The notes under the pieces were generated by a model. That model saw only the letters and a program-made list of their open reading frames with translations. It was not told where the DNA came from and did no database searches. Below, in pieces: positions 43,717-52,509 of a DNA stretch of 64,000 bases. Source of the stretch: Acetobacterium wieringae (GTDB taxonomy: Bacteria; Bacillota; Clostridia; Eubacteriales; Eubacteriaceae); contig NZ_JAIPPU010000003.1 of NCBI RefSeq assembly GCF_026646375.1, positions 124,001-188,000 on the forward strand, given 5' to 3'. The translations under genes were made by a program, and so were the position numbers. Positions within the stretch are counted from its first letter, which is position 1; the number at the start of each line of letters is the position of its first letter.

Positions 43717-45927
43717 TTATAACCAGTAAGATGTAAAACCATCTTCTTCTAAGCGCTGTGTCATAAAGGCAATTTTTTCAGCACTCTTGCGATAAAAAAT
43801 ATTCTTTACTTGCAAATATTCAAACATCTTGGTGCTGGCATTGTCCCTCTCAATTAAAACATTTGATGTCCCAGCGCAGATTGCAAATAATGAAATCATC
43901 ACGTCCTTAATATTCATGCTACTCCCTTGAATACGCGGTAAAATCTTTTGTAGGATGCAATAATCCATAGCAATATTCTGTTCTAAAATTTCATTATTCT
44001 GGTTATTGACCATGTAAAAACAGATTTCATCACGTACCCGATAACCAAATTGGGCAAAGCCGGCACCCAGAACCGCGTTTATTTGCTTGAGGGTCGAAAT
44101 GGTTTCGAGCAAAATGTCTTCACAATCCTGACATTCATTAAGGTAGAGATATTCTGTTTTTAGAAATGTATTGGGAACAACATTAAATACCGGGCTTTTT
44201 TGTTGTCCAATGATCAAATCCAAATCGACATAGGATAATTCAATGGTGTTAGCCCGATCGAGAACCTTTTTGCTAAAGGGAAAGGTGGTTTCATCCATAT
44301 TGACGGTACCAATAAGATAAAGATTTTCGGGAATGTGGAGCCCCTGATACTGACTACGGGCGGCTTCATCCTGGCCAAAGAGATTGGGGTTTAGTAATTC
44401 CGTGGATTTTAACCGTTCATTTGACTTTTCTCTGGTTTCCATGACCGAGAGGAAATCACTGAAATAGTATTCAACCCGAGCGAGATTCATTTCGTCTAAA
44501 CAAAGGATATAGGGTTTTTCTAAGTCGCCGATGGCGGTACAAATAAAATTAGTAATCACCCCGGGGACAAACTTGCCATTTAAATCAAGATAGCCTAATA
44601 AATCCGACGAATCCGACCAATCAGGGCGCACCGGTACCATTAGATACTGGCCGTTTTCTCTGGTCGCGCCAATGGCTTCACCAAAAAGTTTAATCAGTTT
44701 AGTTTTACCGGTACCTGAGGTGCCGGCTAAAATCACAAATGGCTTGGTTTTGAGACTCAGGTAAAAATTTTCAATCATCCCGGCTTCATAGGAAAAGCCT
44801 CTGGTTTTGATATAATCACTGATCCGAGCTAATTCGTCGGTTACTGATATGTCATTTTGATCTTCAATATATACTTCTGGTAAACTTTCAATCTCAAGGC
44901 CAATTTTCTCTGGATGTTCCACAAATAATGTATGATACACCTGATAAAGACCCATAATTTCTTCCAAATCCGTTGCTAATTGCGAATTGTCAGGCAGTTG
45001 ACCTTTCTTGTAAGTTTTATGAAAAATCGTACTTGCATAAAGAGAGTCTTCGCCAGTTAGTAGATTGTTGTCTGTACTAAAATTACGGGGATTGATTTGA
45101 CTACGGATTGCATCTCTAATTTCTTCTAGTCTTCGTAATGCACCTTTTGGCTTTAGCTCCTTCTGTAATGCGGTAACGCCTTGCATGAGAGTTAGGTAAA
45201 GGCTTTCACCATCAACTGAAAAAGTATAGACGATATAAACTCCACTATGCGGTGTTTTTGTTATTGTCTTATCAAAAATCCCAATCCAGGGTGACACTGC
45301 CCAATTGCCCTGTCCAATACTACCTTTTATTAAATATTTTTGGCCATCAAAAAAAGGCAACAGTTCAATTGCTTTCGGGATTTTTTTACGCATTAAGTCA
45401 CCTAATGGATTCTTTGTGAATGGTTCCGAATTTCGCGCCTTCGCATAGTTTTCCAACATGGTATTAAGTCCGTCGCGCAGCGTTAGGGTTTCATCACGTA
45501 GTTTGAAATATTTGTTGAGTTTATAATCGAAAGTTTTCTTAAGCTCATCGATGTCAGTTGAATCTAGCTCTGCAAGCAACTCAGGATTGAGACAAAAATA
45601 ATCGACATCATTTATTGTTTTATAAGAAATATAGCCTTTTTCATTAATCACTCGGTAGGGATTATCTTTAATCACAGCAAGGATTTGTTCAATTGAAGAC
45701 TCTTTAACATTACGAATACGTGACTCAACATCAAAATCTGGTTCTTTTCCGCTGTCAACACGAGCTACATAGTAACTTTTAAAGGTCTCGGCTATCTTGG
45801 CTGCCGAAACTTTTCCTTCTTGATCCATGTTTTCAAAGATTGCTTTTAAAAAAACTAATTTATACGATTTCTGATAATTTGCTAAATTTTCTTTATCTCC
45901 GATATAATCAAAAAACTTCTGTTTCAT
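43717..45927 (-). CDS. McrB-like AAA+ ATPase/GTPase with MrcB N-terminal domain
   Basis: A 736-residue protein. The N-terminal half holds an MrcB_N (DUF3578)-like domain (about 165-290; LLPFFDGQKYLIKG, GNWAVSPWIGIF). The AAA+ core has Walker A GTSGTGKTK near 400, Walker B LCLDEMNLARVEYYF near 480 and GTVNMDETTFPFSKKVLDRA (sensor/arginine-finger region). McrB proteins recognise modified DNA and drive an McrC-type nuclease. The ATG at 45927 follows GGGGAG; a TTG 13 codons earlier overlaps the previous gene. It lies 19 bases after the methyltransferase gene. Confidence 0.9.
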   Translation of the reverse strand: MKQKFFDYIGDKENLANYQKSYKLVFLKAIFENMDQEGKVSAAKIAETFKSYYVARVDSGKEPDFDVESRIRNVKESSIEQILAVIKDNPYRVINEKGYISYKTINDVDYFCLNPELLAELDSTDIDELKKTFDYKLNKYFKLRDETLTLRDGLNTMLENYAKARNSEPFTKNPLGDLMRKKIPKAIELLPFFDGQKYLIKGSIGQGNWAVSPWIGIFDKTITKTPHSGVYIVYTFSVDGESLYLTLMQGVTALQKELKPKGALRRLEEIRDAIRSQINPRNFSTDNNLLTGEDSLYASTIFHKTYKKGQLPDNSQLATDLEEIMGLYQVYHTLFVEHPEKIGLEIESLPEVYIEDQNDISVTDELARISDYIKTRGFSYEAGMIENFYLSLKTKPFVILAGTSGTGKTKLIKLFGEAIGATRENGQYLMVPVRPDWSDSSDLLGYLDLNGKFVPGVITNFICTAIGDLEKPYILCLDEMNLARVEYYFSDFLSVMETREKSNERLKSTELLNPNLFGQDEAARSQYQGLHIPENLYLIGTVNMDETTFPFSKKVLDRANTIELSYVDLDLIIGQQKSPVFNVVPNTFLKTEYLYLNECQDCEDILLETISTLKQINAVLGAGFAQFGYRVRDEICFYMVNNQNNEILEQNIAMDYCILQKILPRIQGSSMNIKDVMISLFAICAGTSNVLIERDNASTKMFEYLQVKNIFYRKSAEKIAFMTQRLEEDGFTSYWL

Positions 45928-45946
45928 ATTCTCCCCAAATTCTTGT

Positions 45947-46549
45947 TTATTTTTTTCTTTTTCCAATCACATTCAACCACTTCTCCGCATCTCTACCTTC
46001 TCTTACATCTCCAGTCACAAAGGTCTCCACAACCTCCAGCCCCGCCATCGGCTCCAGCAGCCCCAGCAGCCGTTCTTCGGTGAGATCGGTAAAATACCGG
46101 CCGTTGCGTTCCCCTTCAAAATCACCGTATTTAAAGGACGCGTACAGAGTGCCGCCGGGACGTAAGGCCCGAACAACTTTTTCAAAGATGCCGGTCAGTT
46201 CACCGTAGGGCACATGCAAAAGCGAAGCACAGGCCCAGACGCCGTCAAAGGCATTCACAAAATCGAGTTCGTCAAAGGTCTGACAGAGCACCGGCTGGCC
46301 GATGTAATCGCCGGCCAGTTTGCAACAGCCGTCGGAGCCATCCATCGCAGTAACCTTATATCCGGCATCTATAAACGCCTTGGCATCCCGGCCGGAGCCG
46401 CAGCCCAGATCGAGGATGTGGGCCTGGATTGGCAGCAGCTTTAAAAAGAGGCGATGCAGTTTGCAAAGGTCAGCATCAACGGTGCCCTGAACAAAGGTGT
46501 GGGCGGTATGGTTATAGTAGTGCAGCGTTTTATTAGGATTGTGAGACAT
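45947..46549 (-). CDS. Class I SAM-dependent methyltransferase
   Basis: A 200-residue methyltransferase. SAM-binding motif I is ILDLGCGSGRDAK (near 44-56), motif II acid in AMDGSD, motif post-I in FDGVWACASLLHVP. The target is unknown; no DNA-methylase (N)PPY motif is seen, so it is unlikely to be a DNA adenine or cytosine-N4 methylase. ATG behind TCAGGAG. First gene of the minus-strand unit leading into the McrB-like operon, although its base composition is richer in G+C than the genes behind it. Confidence 0.85.
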   Translation of the reverse strand: MSHNPNKTLHYYNHTAHTFVQGTVDADLCKLHRLFLKLLPIQAHILDLGCGSGRDAKAFIDAGYKVTAMDGSDGCCKLAGDYIGQPVLCQTFDELDFVNAFDGVWACASLLHVPYGELTGIFEKVVRALRPGGTLYASFKYGDFEGERNGRYFTDLTEERLLGLLEPMAGLEVVETFVTGDVREGRDAEKWLNVIGKRKK

Positions 46550-46635
46550 CTTTTTCTCCTGATCGGTGGTGGCCCCTTTGGGTATTTAAATGTGTTAAAA
46601 ATGCTTATTTTCGTAAATTTTAGTCTTACCTTTCT

Positions 46636-46664
46636 ATTATACGCCCATTCCCCCCTAATGCCAA
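46636..46664 (-). promoter_or_regulatory. Promoter ahead of the methyltransferase/McrB-like unit
   Basis: On the minus strand: TTGGCA (46659-46664), 17-base spacer, TATAAT (46636-46641), 87 bases before the methyltransferase start. The rest of 46550-46806 shows no gene. Confidence 0.78.
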
Positions 46665-46806
46665 ACCTTCCCGCGAAAATTATTGCCTTTTTTATCAACT
46701 ACCACGCCCTGACAGAAAGTCAGCCCTAGAAAAAGTTGACATCTGCTAAATTTAGCGGGCGGCTCAGCGCGCCCGAGCTCTTATTTGCCTCGCACACAGC
46801 CAAACG

Positions 46807-46846
46807 AAAAAGCCGCCCCACCATTGCAGTAATGGAGGGGCGGCTT
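46807..46846 (-). terminator. Terminator after the membrane-protein gene at 46894
   Basis: AAGCCGCCCC and GGGGCGGCTT pair perfectly; an inner CCATT and AATGG extend the stem. Read on the minus strand it ends in T5. Confidence 0.85.
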
Positions 46847-46893
46847 GGTAATGTCCGGAGGCTATCGGCGACCGTTTCCTGGATCGGCGGTGC

Positions 46894-47625
46894 TTATGAT
46901 TGCTCGCTTTGGTCACCGATTATGGTCAACAGTGCCCGGGCTTCGCTTTCGTGCCCCGCCGGAATCAAAAGCAGCACCCAATCGTCAAACTCTGCCTTGC
47001 CATAGCGCATCCGCTCGGTACTGTGATAACAGACCTTGAGGTAGTGCCGGCCGTTTTCGCTCAGGTAGTCGGCGGCAGTGACGACCAGCGTATCGCGTTC
47101 ATTAAAGACCGGACGGACATTGCCCCAGATTAAAAAATGGCGGCCGATTCGGGTTTCGCAGGGGGCTCTTTTAATCCGGTGGCGCAGATAGCCGTGATAG
47201 GCCCCCCGGACAACCCAGGGTAAGCCTGCCGGCACTACCAGCAGCAACCATTGCCACAGCGGCCGGTCGGGAAACTCCAGATGCAGAATCACCGCAAAAA
47301 CCCCGCCGAGCAGCGCCAGACAGCCGGCTGTAAACGGCACCAGCCAGCGGTTACGCTGCCGCTGCCAGGCCAGCAGATCGCGGGCCACCTGGCGGGCTTC
47401 ATCGGGGGTGTAGCGCCAGGTCGCCAGGGCCGGGGTTTGGTCAACGCGCCCCAGCCGTCTGGCCCGCATGGCAATAACCGGCACCAGCATCATAAAAAAC
47501 AGCAGAAACCCCAGGCCCAAGCCCCAGAGCAACTCGTCTTGGATAAACAAACCGGCCGCAATCGCCGCCACTGCCAACAGCAAAAGCAACACCAGCCACC
47601 AACGCAAACCCTGTTTAATCATCAA
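46894..47625 (-). CDS. Hypothetical membrane protein
   Basis: A 243-residue protein with hydrophobic segments at about 9-28, 32-52, 94-114 and 125-143, then a soluble C-terminal domain (about 150-243) with beta-strand character (GRHFLIWGNVRPVF, TLVVTAADYLS, DDWVLLLIPAG). G+C-rich codon use. I do not recognise the family. It starts at tandem ATG codons behind AGAGGAAG. Confidence 0.65.
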   Translation of the reverse strand: MMIKQGLRWWLVLLLLLAVAAIAAGLFIQDELLWGLGLGFLLFFMMLVPVIAMRARRLGRVDQTPALATWRYTPDEARQVARDLLAWQRQRNRWLVPFTAGCLALLGGVFAVILHLEFPDRPLWQWLLLVVPAGLPWVVRGAYHGYLRHRIKRAPCETRIGRHFLIWGNVRPVFNERDTLVVTAADYLSENGRHYLKVCYHSTERMRYGKAEFDDWVLLLIPAGHESEARALLTIIGDQSEQS

Positions 47626-47656
47626 ACTTCCTCTTTTCTAACGTTTAAGCACCGCA

Positions 47657-47767
47657 TCACAACAGCCGATGCTCCAGAATCTGGTGCACCTCAAAACTGT
47701 CGATGCCGTCAACGATGGCCCGGGTCCTGACCCGCTGGCGGTGGCCTTTGTGGGGGGGTTTATCCAT
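47657..47767 (-). pseudogene. 5' relic of a radC gene
   Basis: On the minus strand, 36 codons read MDKPPHKGHRQR, then VRTRAIVDGIDSFEVHQILEH, ending at a TGA. This matches the first 36 residues of the intact RadC at 56233-56919 (MDKKPKNPHQGHRQR, then ARVISEGIDNFEDHQILEL). A GGAAGGAC ribosome binding site and a promoter-like TTTGAA-N17-TATAAT (47841-47869) remain, similar to the promoter of the intact gene. The other ~190 codons are gone. Confidence 0.85.
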
Positions 47768-48018
47768 TGTCCTTCCGTTTCTGCCTTTTGCCTCACCCGG
47801 CCTTGACTGGCGGATGGCCCGGCGCTTTTTTAATGCTTTTATTATACGCCGTTTTTAAAATAATTCAAAGGTTTAAAGCGGTAAATAATCGCCTGACCCA
47901 TTGAGCTTCGGGTTTTACATTGAGCCCAAAACTGGCCTGAACTCTGTCAGATCCCCGCTTTGTCACAATGATATGTTATCGATAATCATTATTAATTATT
48001 TTTATGGAGTGCTTTCAC

Positions 48019-48047
48019 TTGATGAAGCGTGATGCGCTTGATATAAT
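48019..48047 (+). promoter_or_regulatory. Promoter of the 1241-residue ChW protein gene
   Basis: TTGATG (48019-48024), 17-base spacer, TATAAT (48042-48047), 48 bases ahead of the start. The stretch 47870-48018 shows nothing else. Confidence 0.78.
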
Positions 48048-48094
48048 TAAGGCATAGAAAACGTTTATCGTTTAGGAGAAAGGGAGAAGTTGAG

Positions 48095-51000
48095 ATGAAA
48101 ACGGTTATGCAACCCAAAAACAGTGACAAGGTTTTTTTTACTTATTCACTGGCGACGATTGTTTCGTTTATTTTCTTTTTTATCATTTTTTTATGCAGCC
48201 CAGGCACTGTATCCGCCAATACCGACGATGTCCCTGCTGACGCAAATACATCGATCGGGATACAGTATCGCGGACACATTCAGAATTACGGCAATATGCC
48301 CAAGCCTGAAGGGACGATGCTGATCGGGCCGGATGCCATCGGGACGCGCGGCCAGTCCCTCCGCATTGAAGGCTTCTGGATCGAAATGACCGGTGCCATC
48401 CCCGAGGGGGCCAGTCTTAAGTACCAGGTTCATGTCGAGAACCTGGGCTGGCTTGATCCGGTCAGTGATGGGGCCTTTGCCGGCACCAGTGGCCGCGGCC
48501 TGCGGGTTGAGTCGATCAGAATTTGGCTTGAAAATCTTCCCGGGTATGATATCTGCTATCGCGGTCATGTCCAAAACCGCGGTGATCTTCCCCTAACCGG
48601 CGACGCTTGGGGTTGGGTTGAAAATGGGGCGGAGCTGGGAACCACCGGTTCTGGCCTGCGTCTGGAAGAATTGCAGGTTAAACTTGTCAAACAGGAAGTC
48701 AATCTAAGTCGCTATCAGACGCTGCTTGACACGATCGCTCAGTTACAGGAAAACGACTACGCCGCCGATACATGGCGTAATCTTCAGGCGGTGCTTGCCG
48801 AAAATGCGGTTTCGAAAGCCAATATTCAAGCTGAAATTGACACCGCAACCGCAACAATTCAAAATGCCTATGCGGCTCTGGTTACCTTAAAGACTTTTGA
48901 TCAGGCCGGTACTTATGGACCGGAAATTGGGCTCGAAACACTATCCGGCGACGTAACCATAAAAGCCAGTCGGGTTGTCCTACAGAATATGCTGATCAGC
49001 CGGAATCTGACCATTGCCGAAGAAGTCGGTGATGGTGACGTAACGCTCAACAATGTCACAGTTTTAGGGCAAACCTTTATCCGCGGCGGCGGGATCAACA
49101 GCATTCACATCAATGCCGGGCAGTACCATGAAATTGTGATTGAACGCACCCCAACGGGCGCGATCCGGGTTGTGGCAACCGATTTAACCGGCGCAACCGT
49201 TATTATTGACAATACCACAGCCGGCGAAGAAGTGCTTCTGGAAGGAGATTTTGACCGAGTCAGCATCAATGCCTCAGACGTCATTGTAAAAACCCGCGAC
49301 GGACTGATTGCTTCAATGACTGTCAGCGATGGCGCAAAGAACTGTGAAATCCAGATGGATTACAGTTCGACGGTTGGCCAAATGGTCTTTGATGAAGCAG
49401 CCGCTGTAAAAGGACAGGGCACAATTAACCAGGCTGATGTCAATGCCGATGGTGTCACCTACCAGGTCAAGCCCGAAAATCAAACCGTCGATCCCGCGGT
49501 TACTGAACCGCCGGTTGTTGTACCGGTTGCGCCTGGTGGTGGCGGCGGAAGCAGCACCACCCCGGTCACGGCGATTGCGATTACCGGTACGCCGGTAAAC
49601 GGCCAGAACCTGACCGCTGAGCCAACCCCCGCTGCCGCAACGGGTAGCTATCAGTGGCTGCGAAGTGATAGCGAAAACGGGGTTTATTCGGCAATTCCCG
49701 GCTTGACTGAGAAAACCTATTCACTCATTAGTAGCGACGCCGGAAAATATTATAAGGTTCAATTTATTGGTGCCGGCAGTTACAGTGGCACCGTTACCAG
49801 TGCCGCAACCCACATTCTCTCCTTTGGCGCAACTCTGCGAACTGTTTTTGGGCAGGTCGTTTTGACAGGTTTGGGCACCGGGACACCAATTAGCCCCATC
49901 CAGGTGAATCTGGATGTTGAAAATAGTCAAAATACGATCCAGCTTGCCGATATCACCGCCGATGTTGGCGCAACCGTTAAGCTCTTTTCAGACAGTAACT
50001 TTGCAACCGAGACTAGTCCACTCACCTTGACTTCCGGCAGTGCGACAAAAGCGTATCTGAGAATCACCTCTGAAGACACCACCTCGGCCAGGCATTATGA
50101 ACTGACGATCAACCGGGCAGCGACACCCACCCTTGCCGGCGTCCAGATTGCTGATGACAGTGCCAGCAGTGATAAAACCAGCATTACCATGCCGGCCCTG
50201 CCGTCTGGTTCAGCTAAATTTTTGTATCTGATCAGCAGCGATGATCAGGCTGTCCCGACCCCCGATGTCGGTGCCGACTGGTCTGCCCATGTTGCCAATC
50301 AGCTAAATCCGACAGCCGCGAATTTAGTCACCGCCGCCAACGGCAAAAACATTGGCATTGCCGCCGTCGACAGCGCTGATAAGGTGATCCAGTTTGTCAA
50401 CATCTCTGCCGTCGTTGCGGTGAACTATACCGCTCATGTTACCATCACAATTGATGGAGTCGCGGCAAATCCAACCAGTGTCGCTTTGGGATCGTCGGCC
50501 GATACCCCTGCTCCGGTTGCCATGACTGCAAGCGTTAGTCCCGGGGTCTACACCCTGACAGCGCAAAGCGGGACACGCTACCTCTTTGTCAACGGGAGCT
50601 ACACCGGCCAGACCATTAATGATGAAACAACTTTAACCAGCGCCCACTTTACGGTCAACTACACGACTGCTGCCGACAATGGGACTGGTTCCTGGGGGAC
50701 CGTCAGTGCTGCCTATGCCTCCGATCATCCGGTGATCCCGCTACGCAATACGCCAATCGCCCCCGGCAGTCTGGTTGTCAGTGGGTCAAAGGTCAGCTTC
50801 AGCATCAGCAAAACCGTTGCCAGTGATACGGTCACCTGGAGCGGCACCACCTTTGACGATTCAAGTCTGGAAACGCAGGTGATCACCTACACCAGCATAA
50901 TAACCGGTCCCCTGACGTGCACCACAACGGCCGCGATTGTGGCGACACCTGCTGTCAGCCCGGCTTCCGGAAAAATCGGACCGGCGAAAATAATCGAACT

Positions 51001-51820
51001 GACAACGGCTACCAGCGATGCCACCTGTTATTATAACGCGGCCATCGGAACAACGGTAGCCGAGCCCACAACTGCAAGCACATCAGCGACCACAGTAGAC
51101 TTCAGTACCCTAAATCCAAACAATGGCAACACCCTTACCTTAAAAGTCATGGCCGCCAAAACCGGCTATACCAATAGTGCCATCACTACCGCCACCTATA
51201 CCTGGGATAGTACTCCCCCAGAAGCCTTTGTTTCGCAAGGCGATCATCTCAGTGTCCATTCCGGGGTATCTGTCAATGTCACAAGCAACGAGAAAGGCAA
51301 GGCTTATCTGGTTTTGGCGAATTCGGGCATCACTACCCAGGCGGCAGCAGAGTTGGCAGTGACAAACGGTGCCGCCACCGCAGTGGCCATTACAGCAAGT
51401 TCTACGGCAACGGCAATTGCAACAACCAACTTAAGCGAAGGGGCCTATAAGGTTGTCGCCGCCGATGAAGCAGGCAACTTGTCGGCCATGTCATATCATA
51501 CGATAACCATTGATGATACCCCCCCGGCAGCACCAACAGTACCAACACAGACGGTAAATGTTGGCACAGCGATTACCGGCGCCCGGAGTAACGAGTTGGG
51601 CAGGCTTTATCTGGTCATCGAATCCGCAACAGTTACCGATAAAGCGTCACTGGATGCGCTAGTCACTGCAAGCAAGGCAACCAGTGCAGCGGTAAGCGCA
51701 ATTAACACCGATATATCGATAGCCACTGCCGGGCTTAGTCCCGGGACTTACAAAGTTTATGCGGTCGATTTGGCGGGAAATGTCTCTGATCCTTCTATCA
51801 ATACCGTTACTGTACAGTGA
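48095..51820 (+). CDS. Large secreted multidomain protein with N-terminal ChW repeats
   Basis: A 1241-residue protein. Membrane/signal segment about 17-42 (cleavage likely after SPGTVSA). Three ChW repeats (about 52-205); the first and third have insertions and lack the usual G-W pair. A FIVAR-like helical spacer follows (about 208-268), then a beta-solenoid-like region (about 275-460), a VAPGGGGGSS linker, an Ig-like stretch, a cadherin-like beta-sandwich (about 575-680) and further repeats. The C-terminal 300 residues hold two related modules with YKVVAADEAGNLS and YKVYAVDLAGNVSDPS. No LPXTG or SLH anchor. Probably a surface or matrix protein. ATG behind AAAGGGAG. Confidence 0.85.
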   Translation: MKTVMQPKNSDKVFFTYSLATIVSFIFFFIIFLCSPGTVSANTDDVPADANTSIGIQYRGHIQNYGNMPKPEGTMLIGPDAIGTRGQSLRIEGFWIEMTGAIPEGASLKYQVHVENLGWLDPVSDGAFAGTSGRGLRVESIRIWLENLPGYDICYRGHVQNRGDLPLTGDAWGWVENGAELGTTGSGLRLEELQVKLVKQEVNLSRYQTLLDTIAQLQENDYAADTWRNLQAVLAENAVSKANIQAEIDTATATIQNAYAALVTLKTFDQAGTYGPEIGLETLSGDVTIKASRVVLQNMLISRNLTIAEEVGDGDVTLNNVTVLGQTFIRGGGINSIHINAGQYHEIVIERTPTGAIRVVATDLTGATVIIDNTTAGEEVLLEGDFDRVSINASDVIVKTRDGLIASMTVSDGAKNCEIQMDYSSTVGQMVFDEAAAVKGQGTINQADVNADGVTYQVKPENQTVDPAVTEPPVVVPVAPGGGGGSSTTPVTAIAITGTPVNGQNLTAEPTPAAATGSYQWLRSDSENGVYSAIPGLTEKTYSLISSDAGKYYKVQFIGAGSYSGTVTSAATHILSFGATLRTVFGQVVLTGLGTGTPISPIQVNLDVENSQNTIQLADITADVGATVKLFSDSNFATETSPLTLTSGSATKAYLRITSEDTTSARHYELTINRAATPTLAGVQIADDSASSDKTSITMPALPSGSAKFLYLISSDDQAVPTPDVGADWSAHVANQLNPTAANLVTAANGKNIGIAAVDSADKVIQFVNISAVVAVNYTAHVTITIDGVAANPTSVALGSSADTPAPVAMTASVSPGVYTLTAQSGTRYLFVNGSYTGQTINDETTLTSAHFTVNYTTAADNGTGSWGTVSAAYASDHPVIPLRNTPIAPGSLVVSGSKVSFSISKTVASDTVTWSGTTFDDSSLETQVITYTSIITGPLTCTTTAAIVATPAVSPASGKIGPAKIIELTTATSDATCYYNAAIGTTVAEPTTASTSATTVDFSTLNPNNGNTLTLKVMAAKTGYTNSAITTATYTWDSTPPEAFVSQGDHLSVHSGVSVNVTSNEKGKAYLVLANSGITTQAAAELAVTNGAATAVAITASSTATAIATTNLSEGAYKVVAADEAGNLSAMSYHTITIDDTPPAAPTVPTQTVNVGTAITGARSNELGRLYLVIESATVTDKASLDALVTASKATSAAVSAINTDISIATAGLSPGTYKVYAVDLAGNVSDPSINTVTVQ

Positions 51821-51875
51821 AGTTATTAATACTGATTGGTGGTTTGCTTTACGCAAATAAAACCGCCGCAAAAAA

Positions 51876-51924
51876 ACACCACCGCCCTTCCTCGATCATG
51901 AGGGGGGCGGTGGTGTATTCTTTT
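51876..51924. terminator. Strong hairpin terminator
   Basis: ACACCACCGCCC pairs perfectly with GGGCGGTGGTGT, with an inner CCTC and GAGG. T7 on the minus strand and ATTCTTTT on the plus strand. It probably ends both the ChW gene and the former holin gene whose relic abuts it. Confidence 0.85.
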
Positions 51925-52081
51925 AAGGCACTTCTTCCTCTCCCAGTTCGGCCACCACCTGTTTTAAGCGTTTGGGGATGGGCACCCCGAGGACGGCCAG
52001 ATTTTCACAAATACTCAGACCCTCGTTGGCGAGGTAGAAGAAGATCATCGCCGAGCGCAGTGGTGCCCCGGTGCGTATCAA
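51923..52081 (-). pseudogene. 3' relic of a phage-type holin gene
   Basis: The last 52 codons of a phage holin (toxin secretion/phage lysis holin family) remain: LIRTGAPLRSAMIFFYLANEG, then LSICENLAVLGVPIPKRLKQV and a Glu-rich end before TAA. A stop codon lies directly upstream in the same frame, and no start is present. It is all that is left of the gene. No other phage genes are in the window. Confidence 0.72.
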
Positions 52082-52155
52082 TTAGCGGCTTGGCCAAAGA
52101 GATGGCGGAAAGTTCTCAAGCACGTCCCATTTTTCGGCTCGTCAACACGCAAAAA

Positions 52156-52208
52156 ACCGGATGTTCACAAACTTCTGGGCCACTTCCCAAAATTTGTGAA
52201 CATCCGGT
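52156..52208. terminator. 16-bp inverted repeat, terminator-like
   Basis: ACCGGATGTTCACAAA and TTTGTGAACATCCGGT are perfect complements around a 21-base loop. T6 follows on the minus strand. No intact gene is found upstream on that strand, so it may be left over from a lost gene, or act as an unrelated structure. 52209-52434 shows no gene. Confidence 0.65.
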
Positions 52209-52434
52209 ATTTTAGTCACTCTGCTTAAACAGGCGCATCTTAACTCAGTATTATTTCACATCGTCTCTGTTTAGTATTTTGTTGCTGGTCCGACCTTTAA
52301 GCCAAACCGTCTAGCATTTCTTATTATTCAATCGGATGGGAACTCAAATGTCCATCACGGCCACATTTAACATCAATGATGGTATTGCCAGAGACAACCA
52401 GATAATCGATTATCTTCAGACTAATTTAGAATGA

Positions 52435-52463
52435 TTGAAATCGTTTTCTCGTTGTGATAAAAT
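52435..52463 (+). promoter_or_regulatory. Promoter of the HD-GYP response regulator and hybrid kinase unit
   Basis: TTGAAA (52435-52440), 17-base spacer, TAAAAT (52458-52463). It overlaps a possible upstream TTG start, which supports the later ATG. Confidence 0.65.
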
Positions 52464-52509
52464 AAATAACAGCGCTTCTGGCTATTTCTCAAGGAATGGG
52501 GGTAATCAC

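Noticed and set aside
52340-52430. A ~30-codon minus-strand stretch upstream of the HD-GYP regulator
   Set aside because: Open and protein-like (IIDYLVVSGNTIIDV) but without a start, ribosome binding site or known family; too short to call a relic.
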